DNA of 64,000 nucleotides, taken from NCBI RefSeq assembly GCF_037042905.1, contig NW_026974140.1, positions 17,968,001 to 18,032,000 on the forward strand, read 5' to 3'. This document shows, piece by piece, positions 1-13,687 of the stretch. Both the position numbers and the translations under genes were made by a program. Source of the stretch: Lytechinus pictus. Taxonomy: Eukaryota; Echinodermata; Echinoidea; Temnopleuroida; Toxopneustidae. Each line of letters begins with the position of its first letter. Position 1 is the stretch's first letter. The notes under the pieces are model-generated. The model was not told the origin of the DNA, did not search any database, and was given only the letters and a program-made list of their open reading frames with translations.

Positions 1-1117
1 CATTGCATTCACCGTTGGGCTATATGCAGGTAGGATTTGTATACATCCATATATAGTGAAAATAACATGTATGGGTAACACATTAAAATGGGTCATTGCA
101 TAGAAAATAGGCATTTTCAATGCATTTCTTTATACTAGTGTGAGTGTACAGATATAAAAGAATAGCAAAGTAGCTATTCAAAAAAATAAAATACATAGGT
201 CATATAATATAGGTTCCACGAGCCTAATTACATCAGGAGGGCTAAAGATATTCGTTCGACCCAACCCATTCGAATTTTTGTCAATTTGATATTGCTGATT
301 GACAAAAATGTATGAATGTGATTCAAAATCTAACACTGATTCTAGAAATGGTAACTACTGAACTTACTTCGCCCAAATTGGGAAGATAAATAAGTGACTT
401 GGAACTATTTTTTGACTGGCGGAATAATTAGGTCTATTTTACTGTTTCAGTTGATGAATTCGATCGATTCATAGTTATCTTCATAAATGGCGATTTATTT
501 TTAAAATGAGCTGGCTACGGTACCCTTTCCTGGTCAGATTTGGAATGTCAGATATATATCCTATCCATTGGTAGTAAACATTCCACCCTCTAATTTCACA
601 TTTATTTTTTATTAATTTTTCTAAAGTGCCATTTTAACACACAAGTCTATGGGGAATGTTTTACGCGCGTGACACCAGTGGGACTGGTCTGAATTGCATT
701 GATTGCCCGCATACCCCATGGGTGCCAACACATCGTTTACCAGCAGGCGACAGCCCGGTGGAATTTAAATACCACCATTTAACGCGCCAGGCGTGAAAGT
801 CGTGTTTTTCAAAGGATTTGCAGAAACTTTCGTAAACACAGAGTTTATGAGTTTAAAAACCAAGTACAATTTTGTCACGAGAGGAAAAACGTCTCTGGAT
901 GACTCACAACACCTTTTCAAAATAATTATATAAAATTGATAATTTAAGGGCTTTTACGAAGATAGGGTTGGGAAGTTTACACAAAAAATTTGAATTAGTG
1001 TAGGGCTACTCCAGAGATGAATAATGTAATCTCTCTTTTTTTTTTTTCTTTTTTTTTTTTGGGGGGGGGGTTGCAATATACGATAGGTTTACGTCTGTTA
1101 CGGTCAAATAGGCCGGG
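1..1117. other. No gene seen
   Basis: AT-rich sequence with a poly(T)/poly(G) run at 1,036-1,071. No exon-like reading, RNA gene or recognisable repeat was found. Confidence 0.6.
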
Positions 1118-1270
1118 TAGTTTCATCAACATTTTTCATCCGACAAGTTTGTCAGATCTGAAAACTTTCCTTGATTTTGATTGGCTATAATTAGCCCCAG
1201 TAAGAAGCACAGTTTCTATGGTAACTTTCGGATAAATCAGACTTCGTCAGACAAAACTTCCGACAAACGC
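1118..1270. mobile_element. MITE, GTTTCATCAACATTTT family
   Basis: It begins GTAGTTTCATCAACATTTTT with CCGACAAGTTTGTCAGATCTG and ends CAAAACTTCCGACAAACGCT. The centre CTATGGTAACTTTCGGATAA matches the copies at 45,566, 47,075 and 52,358. Confidence 0.6.
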
Positions 1271-4200
1271 TTCCCGAATCTTTCCACAAGCTGGCTCTAC
1301 GCAATTTATGTATTGTACGATGAATAATCACAATAGTTTCAAAAGGCAAATATTTGACCCTGCAAATTTAACGATCCAACAATAAATTAGAGAATATTAG
1401 GTTGTTATGACAGTTCATTTTCCTCACCTTTGCATTGGCTGATATCAAAAGTTTAAATTATTGCCACTATTTTAGTCCCAGGAGAATTACCGATATAGAT
1501 TAGCTATACTCGTGTGGTAGATATGCCAAAATTATTCAGGCCTATAGAAAGACTATTTGGAATGATGAATTATGAACTCGAAAGGCTATATTATATTCTG
1601 TATGTTTACCCATATAGGCCTATTTCAAACAAATTGTTTGTCCGTTCGTGTTCCGTCAGAAAAGAATAAACAATCATATGGACATAAAGGATCAACAGAT
1701 CAACATCACTAAACAAGTGTAATAAAGAAATAATATAATTTAAATAAGATTTGCAAAAGGACAAAAGACGATTGGAAAACCATCACACAACGAGAGACTT
1801 TCTCGAGAAGATAGAAATAGATGGACCCTGAGTCTGGTTTCATAAAGCTGTTAATTTAAGATGCACCCCAAATGTATTAGTGTTTCGATTCCAATACGGT
1901 GATCCGTGTTGTGGTACTAATAGATTATGTTTAACAGTAACAAGCTGACAATGTTGAACATATAATTTCAACTTCAGATATTGCAGTTGCCACACACATT
2001 TGGCTTGACATAATTGTAGACAATCAAAATGAGTATAGGCCTCAGTCTGTAACCTCACGAAGTTATATATTTACTCTTCTCATCATGGACTATATGGAAG
2101 CAAGTCACACTGAAAAAAATAGTATACCAGTTCTGTCCTACCAATAAAAAAAAATGGCTGGGGCGTCTGAATTTGATAAAAGAGGTATTATATATAGTTA
2201 TTTACAAAGTCCTAGTTTTATTCATCTTCCTATACCATTTCCCTTTTCTCATCACTTTTCATACCCTTCACTTCTCTTTCACTACCTGAAAAATCCTATA
2301 CATGGAATATGGGCCTGCATTCCCCTATAAGTAACTTCCACACTTGTGGCGAGGCACATCGATGAAATTAATAGACAGGGGCTTCGATCCATTTTTTTCT
2401 GGGGGGGGGGGGGAAGTGAAGAAAATGTCATATTAAAATAAAGAATTAATAATTTTGTATGTTTGACTATATTTTGTGCCAAGTTGAGGAGTTTTATCAT
2501 GCAGTGCTTTCTATTGGAATAAATGCTATCAAATCAAATAAATTAAATTGCTTTTTTAAACATACAGTGCAGCGCATAAGGACGCATTTGGCAGTGATAT
2601 GCGCCATATATAATATTATGCATGTTGGTATTGGTATCGGCAGTAGTAGTAGTAGTAGTATCATTGTACATTTTAAAGTTGTCAACATTTATTGGGGGCA
2701 AATTGATATGTTTGCCCCAAAAAGTATTTCATACGAATGCCACGACCGACGCATCATTTAACATACAGTATTACTTTAATTGGTGATAAGTAATGAGTGC
2801 ATGAGACTTGTCCTTCAAGGGATGTCTAATCTGTTCAAACCCATTTCATGTTTACTTAGAATTTCTTTTTTGAGTACTTCATGAGAACATCCATGTTACC
2901 CCTTTTTCTTTTGTTTTCATTTTCTTCTGCTGCTAGCATGGGAAAGAAGGAACATATCGTTTCTCATCATTGCTTATTAACATGAATTCTCTCATCTAGA
3001 TATAGAGTCTATACTGTCTTGTGTTAATGATTCATTAAGCCATGAAATTTGTCGATGACGCCATAGAATGAAAAGTTCAAACAAACTAGGAACCAAGCCT
3101 TGCCAACCATCACCAACCTTTAATATTTGATATTCATTAGCTGTCAAAACCAGCATAGATCTGTCCCAGCTTAAAACTGAATACATGACCACTTTTAGTT
3201 ATAAATTTTTAGTTAAAGGTCTTTATATCAATACAATAGAAGTCCATTTTCATGTATGAATATCTTTACTATTTGGCTAACGAGGAGAAAGAAATTTTGA
3301 ATAGATTTCGGCAGTTGGATGAAATGGCGTGTGGATGGTGTCCTTCATGGGGCAAACAAACTCGGCCGAACAGTTTCATTGTCTATAGGGTCCTTCAGAG
3401 TCGTCGATCACCCGTTGAGAGTGGTATAAGCATACACGTTTTTAAAAGACATTGACATTTTCCGCAAATATGAATCCATTTTCTTTTACCACTCGAACAA
3501 CGCGAAATCGCATGAGCAGCTCACAATGCGAGATGAATAAATAGACATAAAACCCCATCTTTTTATTCTCATTCTCTCTTCATAGAGTGTGAAAAGACTG
3601 AATATCGGTACCAAGGCGGTGCAACTTTGACCATAACCGGACCATTGGTAGTAGTGAAGTTCAGTTTGCCCCAAAAAAACGAAATTTATCAAACTTTAGA
3701 AGTGTCGACGAATGGCCAAAATTGTAGATCAATATTTTTCATATGTTTACCTCACGAAATTAATCTAAAATGTTAAAAGTTCCTTTTTTAAATTTTGAAA
3801 AAGAACATGAAATAATTTCTTGGCCATGTTGTTATGTGTGAATAGGAGAAAAATATATATCTTAGATGGGAGAGAAATAATCTGGCGACTCAGATTCAGC
3901 ATCCAATAAACACAATATCTGCTAACGTCCATTAATGAGGTAATCGGTATTACCAGGTCCCTAGGAGAGGACCTCAATCCAGCTGTCCTCTGTTTACATA
4001 CTCACAAGCATTAATGTTTTTTTTCAAAAAAAAAAACCAATGAAGTCACAATTCCCATAATACCCTGCGTCCTATATACCGTTCATCTTTGTCTCACGAT
4101 TTCAAAATTTCTAGATTTGATTTATTTCATTCCTATTTTCATCTTTTTTAATTAACTTGAGAAAGCAATCAAGATCAACATAAGTTAAGATATCATATCG

Positions 4201-4998
4201 TATAATATTTTAGAAATTAATAGTCAATAAAGATGGGTGCTTTTTAAGATTCTTTACAAGGCAGCACCATCAACATACTAATTAGACAAACATCCTCATC
4301 ATCATGACCATTGCTCTTTGTATTTTCTCAACTATGAAATCCTTGTCTGTTTGTGTATTTTCTTTCCATTTATTTCAGATATTTCTGAATTCATTCATCA
4401 GTATTCATTTGATTGGTTCCCGATATATTAATGAACGGAAAGCAAACCTGCTTCCATTATGATGTATGTCGTATCATATTAAACATCACTCGCCAGTCAT
4501 TACAAAGCTGGAGAATAAAAATATAAGGTTTTGTTGCAATTAAACGCAGGTTCACATTTTTAATTTAAATTATAATGCCAAAAACATCAAATCGAAATCA
4601 ATACATCTATTGTATTGCAATAGACCAATATTCCAAGGGCATATTGGGTTTCATTACAAAGCCTTTGTTCATGATTCCATCTCATTAAAAGGTAAACCTA
4701 AATAGGGACGTTACTAGTGAAGGGCGAGTAATTAAGGGGTAATATAAAAGACCTATGGAATACGACGAATGGTGTAAGTGATCAATATGCGGAGACAAGG
4801 TCGATTTCCAATTTTATATGGAATCATTAATTAATTGGGTCTCTGATGTTGAAGTAAAATAATATTGAACATGAAGAGAAAAGGAGAGGGAGAACATAAT
4901 GATGACTTTTTGTGCGACGATGTATTGTTTGATTATTATGGGGTCGTTCGTGCGCGTGCGTGTAAAGGAGGGATATGGCATTGTGCGTGTGCGTTATA

Positions 4999-5033
<35 letters not shown>

Positions 5034-8000
5034 AGGGATAGATAGAAAATGAGAGCATGTCCATGGTAAGGGAGAGAGAGAGGGGGAGAGAGAGGGAGGG
5101 GGTGTGCGAGAGAGATGTGGAAAATAAGCTAGAAAGTGGGGGAGATAAAAATATATAGACAATGATACAGGACTACACTTCAGTGAACGATTATAAGTTA
5201 TCAACATGAAGATAATTAAAATATTGTAATAAAACAAACATGCGTGCTTGACCTTCATATACGTTACCGCTTTTCAGATAAGCATGATGTCCTATCTTAA
5301 ACATTAATTTTTGATGAGCCGCGGTAGATAACGGTTACTATGGACTAGAAGCGTCCATGGTTACGCAGCGTGTCTCAATAGTGAACCTATATTGAGTCGT
5401 TACACGACTACGGATGCTCTTTAAATAGGTGAGTCAGAACATGGTGTCTGAAAGGTAATGGTCCCCTTTAACCATTAAGGTAGTTATGAGGTAACTTATC
5501 AGTGAATTAATTGTAAACCTTGCCCGATCCCGGCCCATCCAATCCCCTCCTCCTTACCCAACTCATTGATGCTCTCTTTTCTTTTCCATTGTCTTTATCG
5601 ATCCCGGCTCCCCCTCCTACTCCTTCTTCTTCTTCTACTTCTTCTTCTTCTTCTTCTCCTCCTATGTTCACTTTCTCCATCTGCGTTCATTTCATAACAT
5701 TGTTATCACGTACCATTTCTATGACACGGGTTGATAGCTCATTACAGGTACCTCGTTTTGTTCATATAAACTTTAACATGTTTAATGGAAAGGGATCCAG
5801 GTCTCATACTTAAATTGCAAAGAATTTAAATTCAAATCTTCAGAGACTTAAAAATTAATCCAAAGGATTCATATAAAATCCATAATTCGATTGGTCCCCA
5901 ACCACATTCGATCCCGGTTTAAATCCATTCAATTTAGAGTGTAAATTCATCCCCGCTCCGCCATTTCTCCAACGAGAACCACCAATCTCGTCACCTCAGA
6001 TCAACTCCTGTCCAGAGTAGGCCTATCCTATCCGCAATTAATCGACCAAGCTCGTATCTCGGCTATATTTGCAAATAACGCATGTGAATGCACTTTCAGC
6101 AATTAGACATGGTAAACTTTGATATTATCAATTTTGGAACATTAGGATGAAAGCCTGTAACCATTGGTGCATATTCAATATTCTAAAATGCTCCGATCAT
6201 TAATTTTTTGGGATGAGCACTCGGGATGAAAACGGATGTGCGCAGAGTAGAGATGATCTGACTGCAAGCAGCCATATACTTGATGACATCCAGTTATTAT
6301 TTATCTATATATCATTGATCATGTCGAAGCTAATAGTATCACCAATGGTCCATCGATACTTAATACCAGTCATTATTTTTTTACTATCCCTGTGATTCCC
6401 GGCTGTAAGGGAAGTGAATGAGGGACATAACAACCTCAGACGAAGTTGCAAACAACTGACGATACACTCCTGACAGTATGAACTACTATGCGATTTCATG
6501 GTACATGAAATTATATTACCTTTTTTTATAATTCAGTTGCTTTCTGTAGAAAACGATTGATAATTGCATTTTCTCATTAATTTACTTTCATGTATTATTT
6601 CCATGTCAATGTAAAAACAAATTTCACTTATTTCATGAACAGTAAAGTGTCAATTTTATCATGGAAAATCAAATTTCCCTCTTTTTTGTACTTTACATTT
6701 TTTTATACCCTATAAGCATTTGAAGTGGCAATGTCAGGCATCGTTTGAATTCTGAAAAGCCCCAATACAATTCAATTCATCTCTTAATACCTTCCTCCAT
6801 TCAACTCTGATAATAATAAGTGTAAATTTTCTTGTTTCCCATCTTCTATACTTTATGCCCAACATCAAGGTATATCAAGGTAAATTTTCTTTCTTAAGGT
6901 GCACTCTTCATGTTCTAATATTTTCATTCCCAGTTCAAGCTCAGATAAATAAAATTTTGTCTGATTACTGCTCACTGCGTCTGTATAATTATCCTCGCAA
7001 TGTTTCATTTACTTCCAATTCTGTGTTTCATTTACTTCTCTTGGTGCCCCTTTTCGCTAAAAAGACGCTCCGTCGCTCATGTTTGTCATAATTATGAGAA
7101 TAATTTCATAAAACATGTAAAATGTGGCGTCAAGTAATGAAATATTAAGCGAAGTAGTATAGTGACCACTATCATTAATAGTTGTCTCCTCTTCATTGAA
7201 ATGAAAATATAAATAAACATTGTCATTGTTCATTAGATAAGAAGAAAAGAAAACAAAGGAAGGCCCCTATCCTGAACTTTTTCACAATGGTAAAAACCAA
7301 TTAGTGAGATTCTCAATAGGCCATTGTATTGTTGTATATAGACACGGCCGATGTCATTTGTGCGCTAAAGTGTGCATAGAATTGTTGGAAAAAGTATCTC
7401 AGAAACGGTCAAAACTAACTAATTGGCTTGTTCAGTGCAGAAATTGGAATAATTGGCAATGATCAATGGCAGTTGTATCATCAGAAGTATTATTTTTCGC
7501 CAATTAAAATAACGACATATTATCAATGTATGAACTGGTTTATTTTTGTAGAGACGAAAACGGTATAGATCTTTAACAAACATTTTTTTTTTCAAATATA
7601 GAACACACAATCAGTTATTCTTGAAGTGAAGGGATATAGTGCCGCCAAATGGTCATTAATTAGAACGATATTATCGCAATTGAATGAAAATGTATTATTT
7701 TTTCATTATTCGTGATACATCAGAATCAAATGATACAGAATTCAGATGGAGACTGAACTGGGCTCAAAACGTCGAATATTTAAAATAAATTTGTTAGTAC
7801 AATTTTCTCAACTTGAAACGGGCATTGATTTATATTGCACACTTTAATTAGGTCTAATATCTTGCAAAGTATTTTACGAGTTCGACTTTTCGATTTTTTA
7901 TCAAGGAACAGTCTTTTTTCTTACATTTTGTCTGATTACTTTACACAATAATAAAATAATCAGATTTGATATACTTATGTTGGAATTTAAGTGACGAAAA

Positions 8001-8209
8001 TTGATAGAATTATATACATGATATAGTTGAAGTAATTACCTGGTCAAGTTTCTATGGAATTCGACGTTATGGTAACTACCATGGTAACATGGCTCAATCA
8101 ATGGAGTTTTCCATGGTGATCAATTTACAATAATGTGCTCCTGAGACAGACCTGGGCCACGGAGGATTATTTATTGTTACTGGGGTGCTGTGACAATGCC
8201 CAGCGCCAC
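1271..8209. other. Intergenic, no gene seen
   Basis: Only short, low-complexity or composition-driven open frames. Simple repeats: G run near 2,401, (AG)n at 5,000-5,130, (TTC)n near 5,620-5,655. No splice-framed conserved protein segment was recognised. Confidence 0.6.
4995..5130. repeat. (AG)n purine tract
   Basis: Pure AG dinucleotides at about 5,000-5,030, then GA-rich sequence to 5,130. It causes a low-complexity minus-strand open frame. Confidence 0.85.
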
Positions 8210-8455
8210 CAGTACACTCTCAAAAAAGGTTGGGCAAAAAAGGCCAAATTTTTAACCATCACTGGGCAACATACTGTCCACACATCTATTGGTTAAATCT
8301 GCCAAAATCGGGTAATAAAAAATAATAATTGGGTAATAAATTTAATAAATTTGGTCAATTTGATAATAATTGCCCAGAATATATATATATGTATTTTACC
8401 AACATACATTACCCAACACAGTGGACAGTATGTTGCCCAACATTTTCCTCCGTGG
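8210..8455. mobile_element. MITE-like inverted repeat
   Basis: A perfect 19-bp inverted pair, TGGGCAACATACTGTCCAC at 8,263-8,281 and its complement at 8,421-8,439, encloses AT-rich sequence. Outer ends are less clear (GGTTGGGCAAAA left, TTGCCCAACATTTT right). Confidence 0.6.
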
Positions 8456-9964
8456 ATAGGGTCCTGATGGTCAATACGTCGTTATATACCTGATAGTTGC
8501 CCCTCGTAGAAAAAACTTAATATTCATACAATTCACACCCACACAACGCAAAAAAACAGAAATTTATAATGGCAAAGAAAACAATTCAGACTGATAACAA
8601 CATAGGGGACGAATCCAGCAAAAACACCGCGGCATGATTCTTAATGTTGAAATAGCATTTTTTTAGCTTACCTGGACATGCTCAATGCTCATATATTCTG
8701 GTCTTGATCGCATCTGAGGCCGGCCAAATAATTAGATGAATTCCAAACCAAGGCAATGGTGATGACGTTACCCAGTCTCACCCACCATCGAGTAACAATT
8801 AACATGCTAAAGTTTTGTCCTAAACCGCTCATAGCAGTAGAAATGTAATTATTGTTTGAGAGTCATCACTCTGAAAGGTGCGCATCAAGAAAGGTCAATA
8901 CCATCGTATATTACAGGTAAAGGTTTATGATATGATTATTCCACGACTGAGATATCAACACGTGGATCCATGTCATGCCCAGGGATATAACCATTCATTC
9001 ATACCAGACAGTATACTCTCATCAAATGAAATTAGTATCTTTCTATCAAGTTCACGAACGATCTAAAATCGTTGAAGCGTTGCCGATATCAACGCTGCCA
9101 TTGGTATATGGTTACGATCGAGATGAATGGACGAAGAGAGTAATTTTAACACGGATCATTTACAGTGGCGTGGCTGGTTTCAATGAAATGGGTAAAATTG
9201 AGATGGCGTTGTATTTGACAAAATGATAGACAAATAGGGAGAAAGCGTTTGAATAATGGATTCATGTCAGCTGAAAGAAATCGCCTTTTGTGTTTCCATG
9301 GAGTTTCGCACGCGCTTTATTCACGGGCATCTGGATGCGAAAAAGCTCGAGCGAGGCGTATCTCTCTCCCCCTCCCCCCCCCCCCCCCCAATTCCCCCTC
9401 TCTCCCTTTCACCCTCTATCCCTTTTTTGTTCACTACTTTAAACTCTTTTATCTTGATCGTATGATATGATTTCTCAGTAATGGCTTGTAGTTTCAGATC
9501 CGAATTGAAATCAGCAATAACATTATATTTCATTTTTATTGAAGAAGATTTGCTAATATTTTGTTGATATATTTGTAAGATAATAGATTTTACACTGCCT
9601 TCATCGATTCGGAATAACAGCTCTCCCTAGGCAGCCGATAATGTACATGATGTGATATTTACCCATGAGCTCATTTAAAAGGGGGAGGTAAAAAAACACT
9701 ATTTGGTATGTATCCATTGTCTTGTTATTATTTTTACGCCTTTCCTGTATTTTCCCCAATTAAGATTTTTTTTTTTAAATAATTAAAAAATGATCAGAGT
9801 AAGCTTTGCATTCGAAATCTCGAAACAAAACTTGCCATGCTGGTGTTGGATAGATAACCTGTCGAAGTTCCATGACTCTTATCCTGTCATCGATATTCTC
9901 AGGCCAGAGATGGCGCTATAAAGCTTTGTGGATAAAACAAATAGATGGTTTGAGCATTTCCATA
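8456..9964. other. Intergenic, no gene seen
   Basis: Short frames at 8,878-9,226 show no family resemblance. A C run lies at 9,373-9,389. The right edge abuts the LINE 3' end. Confidence 0.6.
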
Positions 9965-10366
9965 GTTGTGGTTCAATGTTTTATTCAATTCAATTCCAAT
10001 AAAAATCAATACAGAGTATAGAATACAGTAATAACAAATACAATGTGCAATAATAAGGCAAGAAAATATAAGGTACATGTAAAACAAGTATTAAACAGAT
10101 ACAAATGACAATAGAGAGATACAATATTGGAATTAGGTGGTCATAAAAACCTATCAAGGTTTGTCGAGATAACCACCCTTACATAAAAAAATAAAATAAG
10201 CCAAATTGAAATTACAAATTTGATAAAATGCTCATTTAAAATTTAATTCAATAACTGAAATCATTTGATAATACATGTACATGTAATACTATAAACATAA
10301 GTTAAAACACGTTTAACCGCACAAACCCAATACATAAACACACAAAGGCAGTAAAAATCCTTGCTT

Positions 10367-13300
10367 TCACACACTATTGATTAAATATAGTTTCAATTTC
10401 CTGCTAAAAGCGTTCGTTGAACTGATTGATCTTATTTCTATTGGAAGATTGTTCCAAACAGCTGGAGCATGGTGTCTAAATGAGAATAATACATAATTTT
10501 TATTTACAGTCCATAAGTGATATTTATTTTTGTTTCTTGTATTGTAATCATGAATATTAACATTTAAATCAAGCATAGACGATATTGAATTATGGAGTAT
10601 ATTATGTTTATGTTTAAAAATTAATATTGCACAAAAGTAGGAATTGAGTTGATAGATATTTAGAACATTGAATTTCACGAAAAGTTCTTTAGTGTGGGCC
10701 AATCTGTGAGAAAATGAACATATTCGGATTACTCTTTTTTGTAAAATAAACAATCTTTCTAGTTTTGAAGGATATGTATTTGCCCACACTACATTACAGT
10801 AAGACAAGTAAGGCAAGATTAAGGTATTATACAAAGTTAAAAGAATGTGTTGAGGCAAGAAATCACTAAGTTTGCGGATGATACCGATATTCTTAGATAT
10901 TTTATTTGTCACATCCATTATGTGATTATTCCATGAAAGTCTTTCGTCAATTAAAACGCCTAAAAACTTTGAGTTACTTACACGTTTGATAACTTGATTA
11001 TTCATTTTAATATCTAATACTTCAATATCTTTTACTCTATTATGTCCATGAAATAATATATAGTTCGATTTATCCATATTCAAAGAGAGTTTGTTATAGT
11101 AAAACCATGCGGTTACATGAGGTAATTCTTGATTCAAAACATTATTCAAAGATTGTAGTGTATTATCAGAAACTAAAATATTGGTATCATCCGCAAATAA
11201 CAAAAATTTCAATTTGTCTGAACATTTTGGTAAATCATTAATAAATATTAGAAATAATAGTGGTCCGAGGATTGATCCTTGGGGCACACCACATAAAACA
11301 TTTAATGGTTCAGATAAAACATTTTTATATGATACGTATTGCACACGATTTAATAAATAATTCTGAAACCAACTTAATACATGACCCCTAATTCCATAAA
11401 ACTGTAATTTGTGTAAAAGTATATTATAATCAATGCAGTCAAAAGCCTTGCTAAGGTCTAAAAATATTCCGATAGTGTGTAATTTTTTATTTAGTGAGTT
11501 GATAACATAATCATGTAAGTTAATTAGGGCCATTTCAGTGGAAACATTTTTTAAAAATCCATATTGCACATCATTTAAAAGAGAGTTGCAGTTAAGAAAA
11601 TTATATAATCGATTATAAACAATTCTTTCTAAAATCTTTGAAAAATATGGTAGTAGTGAAATGGGACGATAATTAGAGACATCATGTAGATCACCTTTTT
11701 TATGTACAGGAATAACTTTTGAGATTTTCATTTTAGAAGGAACTATGGCAGAAGATAGTGATAAATTAAAAATATGACATAAAGGATGCAGAATGAATAC
11801 AATCACTTTCTTGATTACAACTGGATTTAAATCATCGATACCACAACTACTGCTACATTTTATATTTTTAACAATATCAACTACTTCATTTTGATTCACT
11901 GGTTTAAAAAACAATGATTGCAAACACTTATTGGGTAAGAATTTGGCAAAATCTTTACTACTTGAGCAATTACCATTTAGGCAGAGACCAATTTTAACAA
12001 AAAAATTATTAAAAGTGTTTCCAATATCCTTATTCCCATATATAGTTTTACCATTATCATTAATAAAATCAGGCAGACTCTTCTTTTTGTTACCAAGAAC
12101 ATCTTTAATGATATTCCATGTCTTTTTTAAGTTTCCCCTAGATTCTTGAAATTTATGTTCATAAAATTTTTTACGGGCATTTCTTAACGATTTATTAAAA
12201 AAGTTTCTAAATTTGACATACTTTGTTTTGGAAGTATTATTTGGATTCTCACGATATTTCTTGAACAATTGATTCTTTTTGCGTATATTTTTCAATAAGA
12301 CTGAATCAATCCAAGGTTTCTTCCTCATACCTTTTCCTTTACCTCTGGAGACTTTCTTAAAAACCTTAGTATACAAAGCACAAAATGTATCTAAAAACAA
12401 GTTATAAGCAATTTCAGTATTTTCACAAAACAATATTTGATTCCAATCCATAAAAGCAAGTTTTTCTTTAAATGTAGCAATAGTATTTTCATTAATATTG
12501 CAGCGTTCATAAATAATAGTATTTTTAGACAAATTATATTTGTTTGCAATTTGAAATACAGGAAAATGATCTGAGATGTCGTTCACCAGTAGACCAGATG
12601 AAACATCAGAATAAAAATTGTTTGTAAAAATATTATCTATTGAAGAAAATGATGATTCAGTAATCCTTGACGGTTTATCTATCAGGGGCAAGAAACTATA
12701 GGCATAAATTACACTTAGAAATCTATTTACAAGTCCACAATTAGAGTACTTCATTAAATCAATGTTAAAATCACCCATAATATATACATATTTACATTCC
12801 AGATTAATCAATTTCAAACATTCTTCAAAGTCATCAATAAATTCAGTAACATTTGTAGAAGGTTTTCTATATATTATGCCGACAATTATATTTTTTCTTT
12901 GAGGTTGTATTATTTCGATAAAAAGTGATTCATAATTCGATGTGTTATCCAACAAATCAGTTCGAACTATATAATTAAAAGAATTTGAAATAAAAAGAGC
13001 TACTCCTCCACCTTTGCCGTAGTTCCTATCAGAGTGAATAAATGTGTAACCATCCATATTAAATAGTAAAGGTGTGCTGTTATTGATCCATGTTTCTGAG
13101 AATCCATAAATGGAAAAGTTGAAAGACAATGTAGATAGGAAATCACATATAGTATTAAAATTCTTATTCAAACTACGAGAATTAAAATGTAATAAAGAAA
13201 ATCCATTATTCAAATCTTTAAAATTATCAATAAAATGATTATCTGAATAGTATTTACAATTAAAATCAATCTCCAAGTTAAAATCAGAGTTGTCTGTACT

Positions 13301-13579
13301 GAAATTTGTAAACAGATTATTAAAATCATCCATTCTAAAAGATCTGGGGCTCCTAGTATTGCAATTTATATTAATCAGTTCTTCATCATCAATGTCATTA
13401 AAAGGGAAAATAGAGTGGAAACATTGTGGAAATGAGCATTGACATAAATGTATATCATTGGCAGGAACATACTGATTATTATGGTTGTTTTTACAGTAGG
13501 AACATGTTATCAATTCAGTTTTTACTGCGAGGTTACAATCAACACAAAACATTGAAATAAAGATAAAAATAACCACCAC
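10367..13579 (-). CDS. LINE ORF2: endonuclease and reverse transcriptase
   Basis: 1,070 residues, intact. The N-terminus is hydrophobic with a Cys cluster (residues 26-53). An apurinic-type endonuclease follows: HFNSRSL (about 131), SETW (about 161), GDFNID (about 269), SDH (about 336). The reverse transcriptase has YRPISLLP (about 637), FLDLSKAFD (about 706), GVPQGSILGPLLF (about 764) and FADD (about 795), the catalytic box with Phe for the usual Tyr. A C-terminal tail (SYCNVVW, YNTRNK, PAVWNNLP) is typical of the jockey/CR1/L2 group. No RNase H domain is evident. Function: nicks target DNA and copies the element's RNA there. The exact clade is not settled. Confidence 0.93.
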   Translation of the reverse strand: MVVIFIFISMFCVDCNLAVKTELITCSYCKNNHNNQYVPANDIHLCQCSFPQCFHSIFPFNDIDDEELININCNTRSPRSFRMDDFNNLFTNFSTDNSDFNLEIDFNCKYYSDNHFIDNFKDLNNGFSLLHFNSRSLNKNFNTICDFLSTLSFNFSIYGFSETWINNSTPLLFNMDGYTFIHSDRNYGKGGGVALFISNSFNYIVRTDLLDNTSNYESLFIEIIQPQRKNIIVGIIYRKPSTNVTEFIDDFEECLKLINLECKYVYIMGDFNIDLMKYSNCGLVNRFLSVIYAYSFLPLIDKPSRITESSFSSIDNIFTNNFYSDVSSGLLVNDISDHFPVFQIANKYNLSKNTIIYERCNINENTIATFKEKLAFMDWNQILFCENTEIAYNLFLDTFCALYTKVFKKVSRGKGKGMRKKPWIDSVLLKNIRKKNQLFKKYRENPNNTSKTKYVKFRNFFNKSLRNARKKFYEHKFQESRGNLKKTWNIIKDVLGNKKKSLPDFINDNGKTIYGNKDIGNTFNNFFVKIGLCLNGNCSSSKDFAKFLPNKCLQSLFFKPVNQNEVVDIVKNIKCSSSCGIDDLNPVVIKKVIVFILHPLCHIFNLSLSSAIVPSKMKISKVIPVHKKGDLHDVSNYRPISLLPYFSKILERIVYNRLYNFLNCNSLLNDVQYGFLKNVSTEMALINLHDYVINSLNKKLHTIGIFLDLSKAFDCIDYNILLHKLQFYGIRGHVLSWFQNYLLNRVQYVSYKNVLSEPLNVLCGVPQGSILGPLLFLIFINDLPKCSDKLKFLLFADDTNILVSDNTLQSLNNVLNQELPHVTAWFYYNKLSLNMDKSNYILFHGHNRVKDIEVLDIKMNNQVIKRVSNSKFLGVLIDERLSWNNHIMDVTNKISKNIGIIRKLSDFLPQHILLTLYNTLILPYLSYCNVVWANTYPSKLERLFILQKRVIRICSFSHRLAHTKELFVKFNVLNIYQLNSYFCAILIFKHKHNILHNSISSMLDLNVNIHDYNTRNKNKYHLWTVNKNYVLFSFRHHAPAVWNNLPIEIRSISSTNAFSRKLKLYLINSV

Positions 13580-13687
13580 AAAGAAAACAAAGATGAGAAA
13601 GAATTAAAAAACAAAAAATTAACACATTACAGATATGAAAAAATGGTATGACATTCGAGATTATCCAGGAGTACACGGTGAGATAAG

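Noticed and set aside
4827-5258. 143-codon minus-strand ORF
   Set aside because: Driven by the (AG)n tract; Leu/Ser/Pro runs, no domain and no neighbouring exons.
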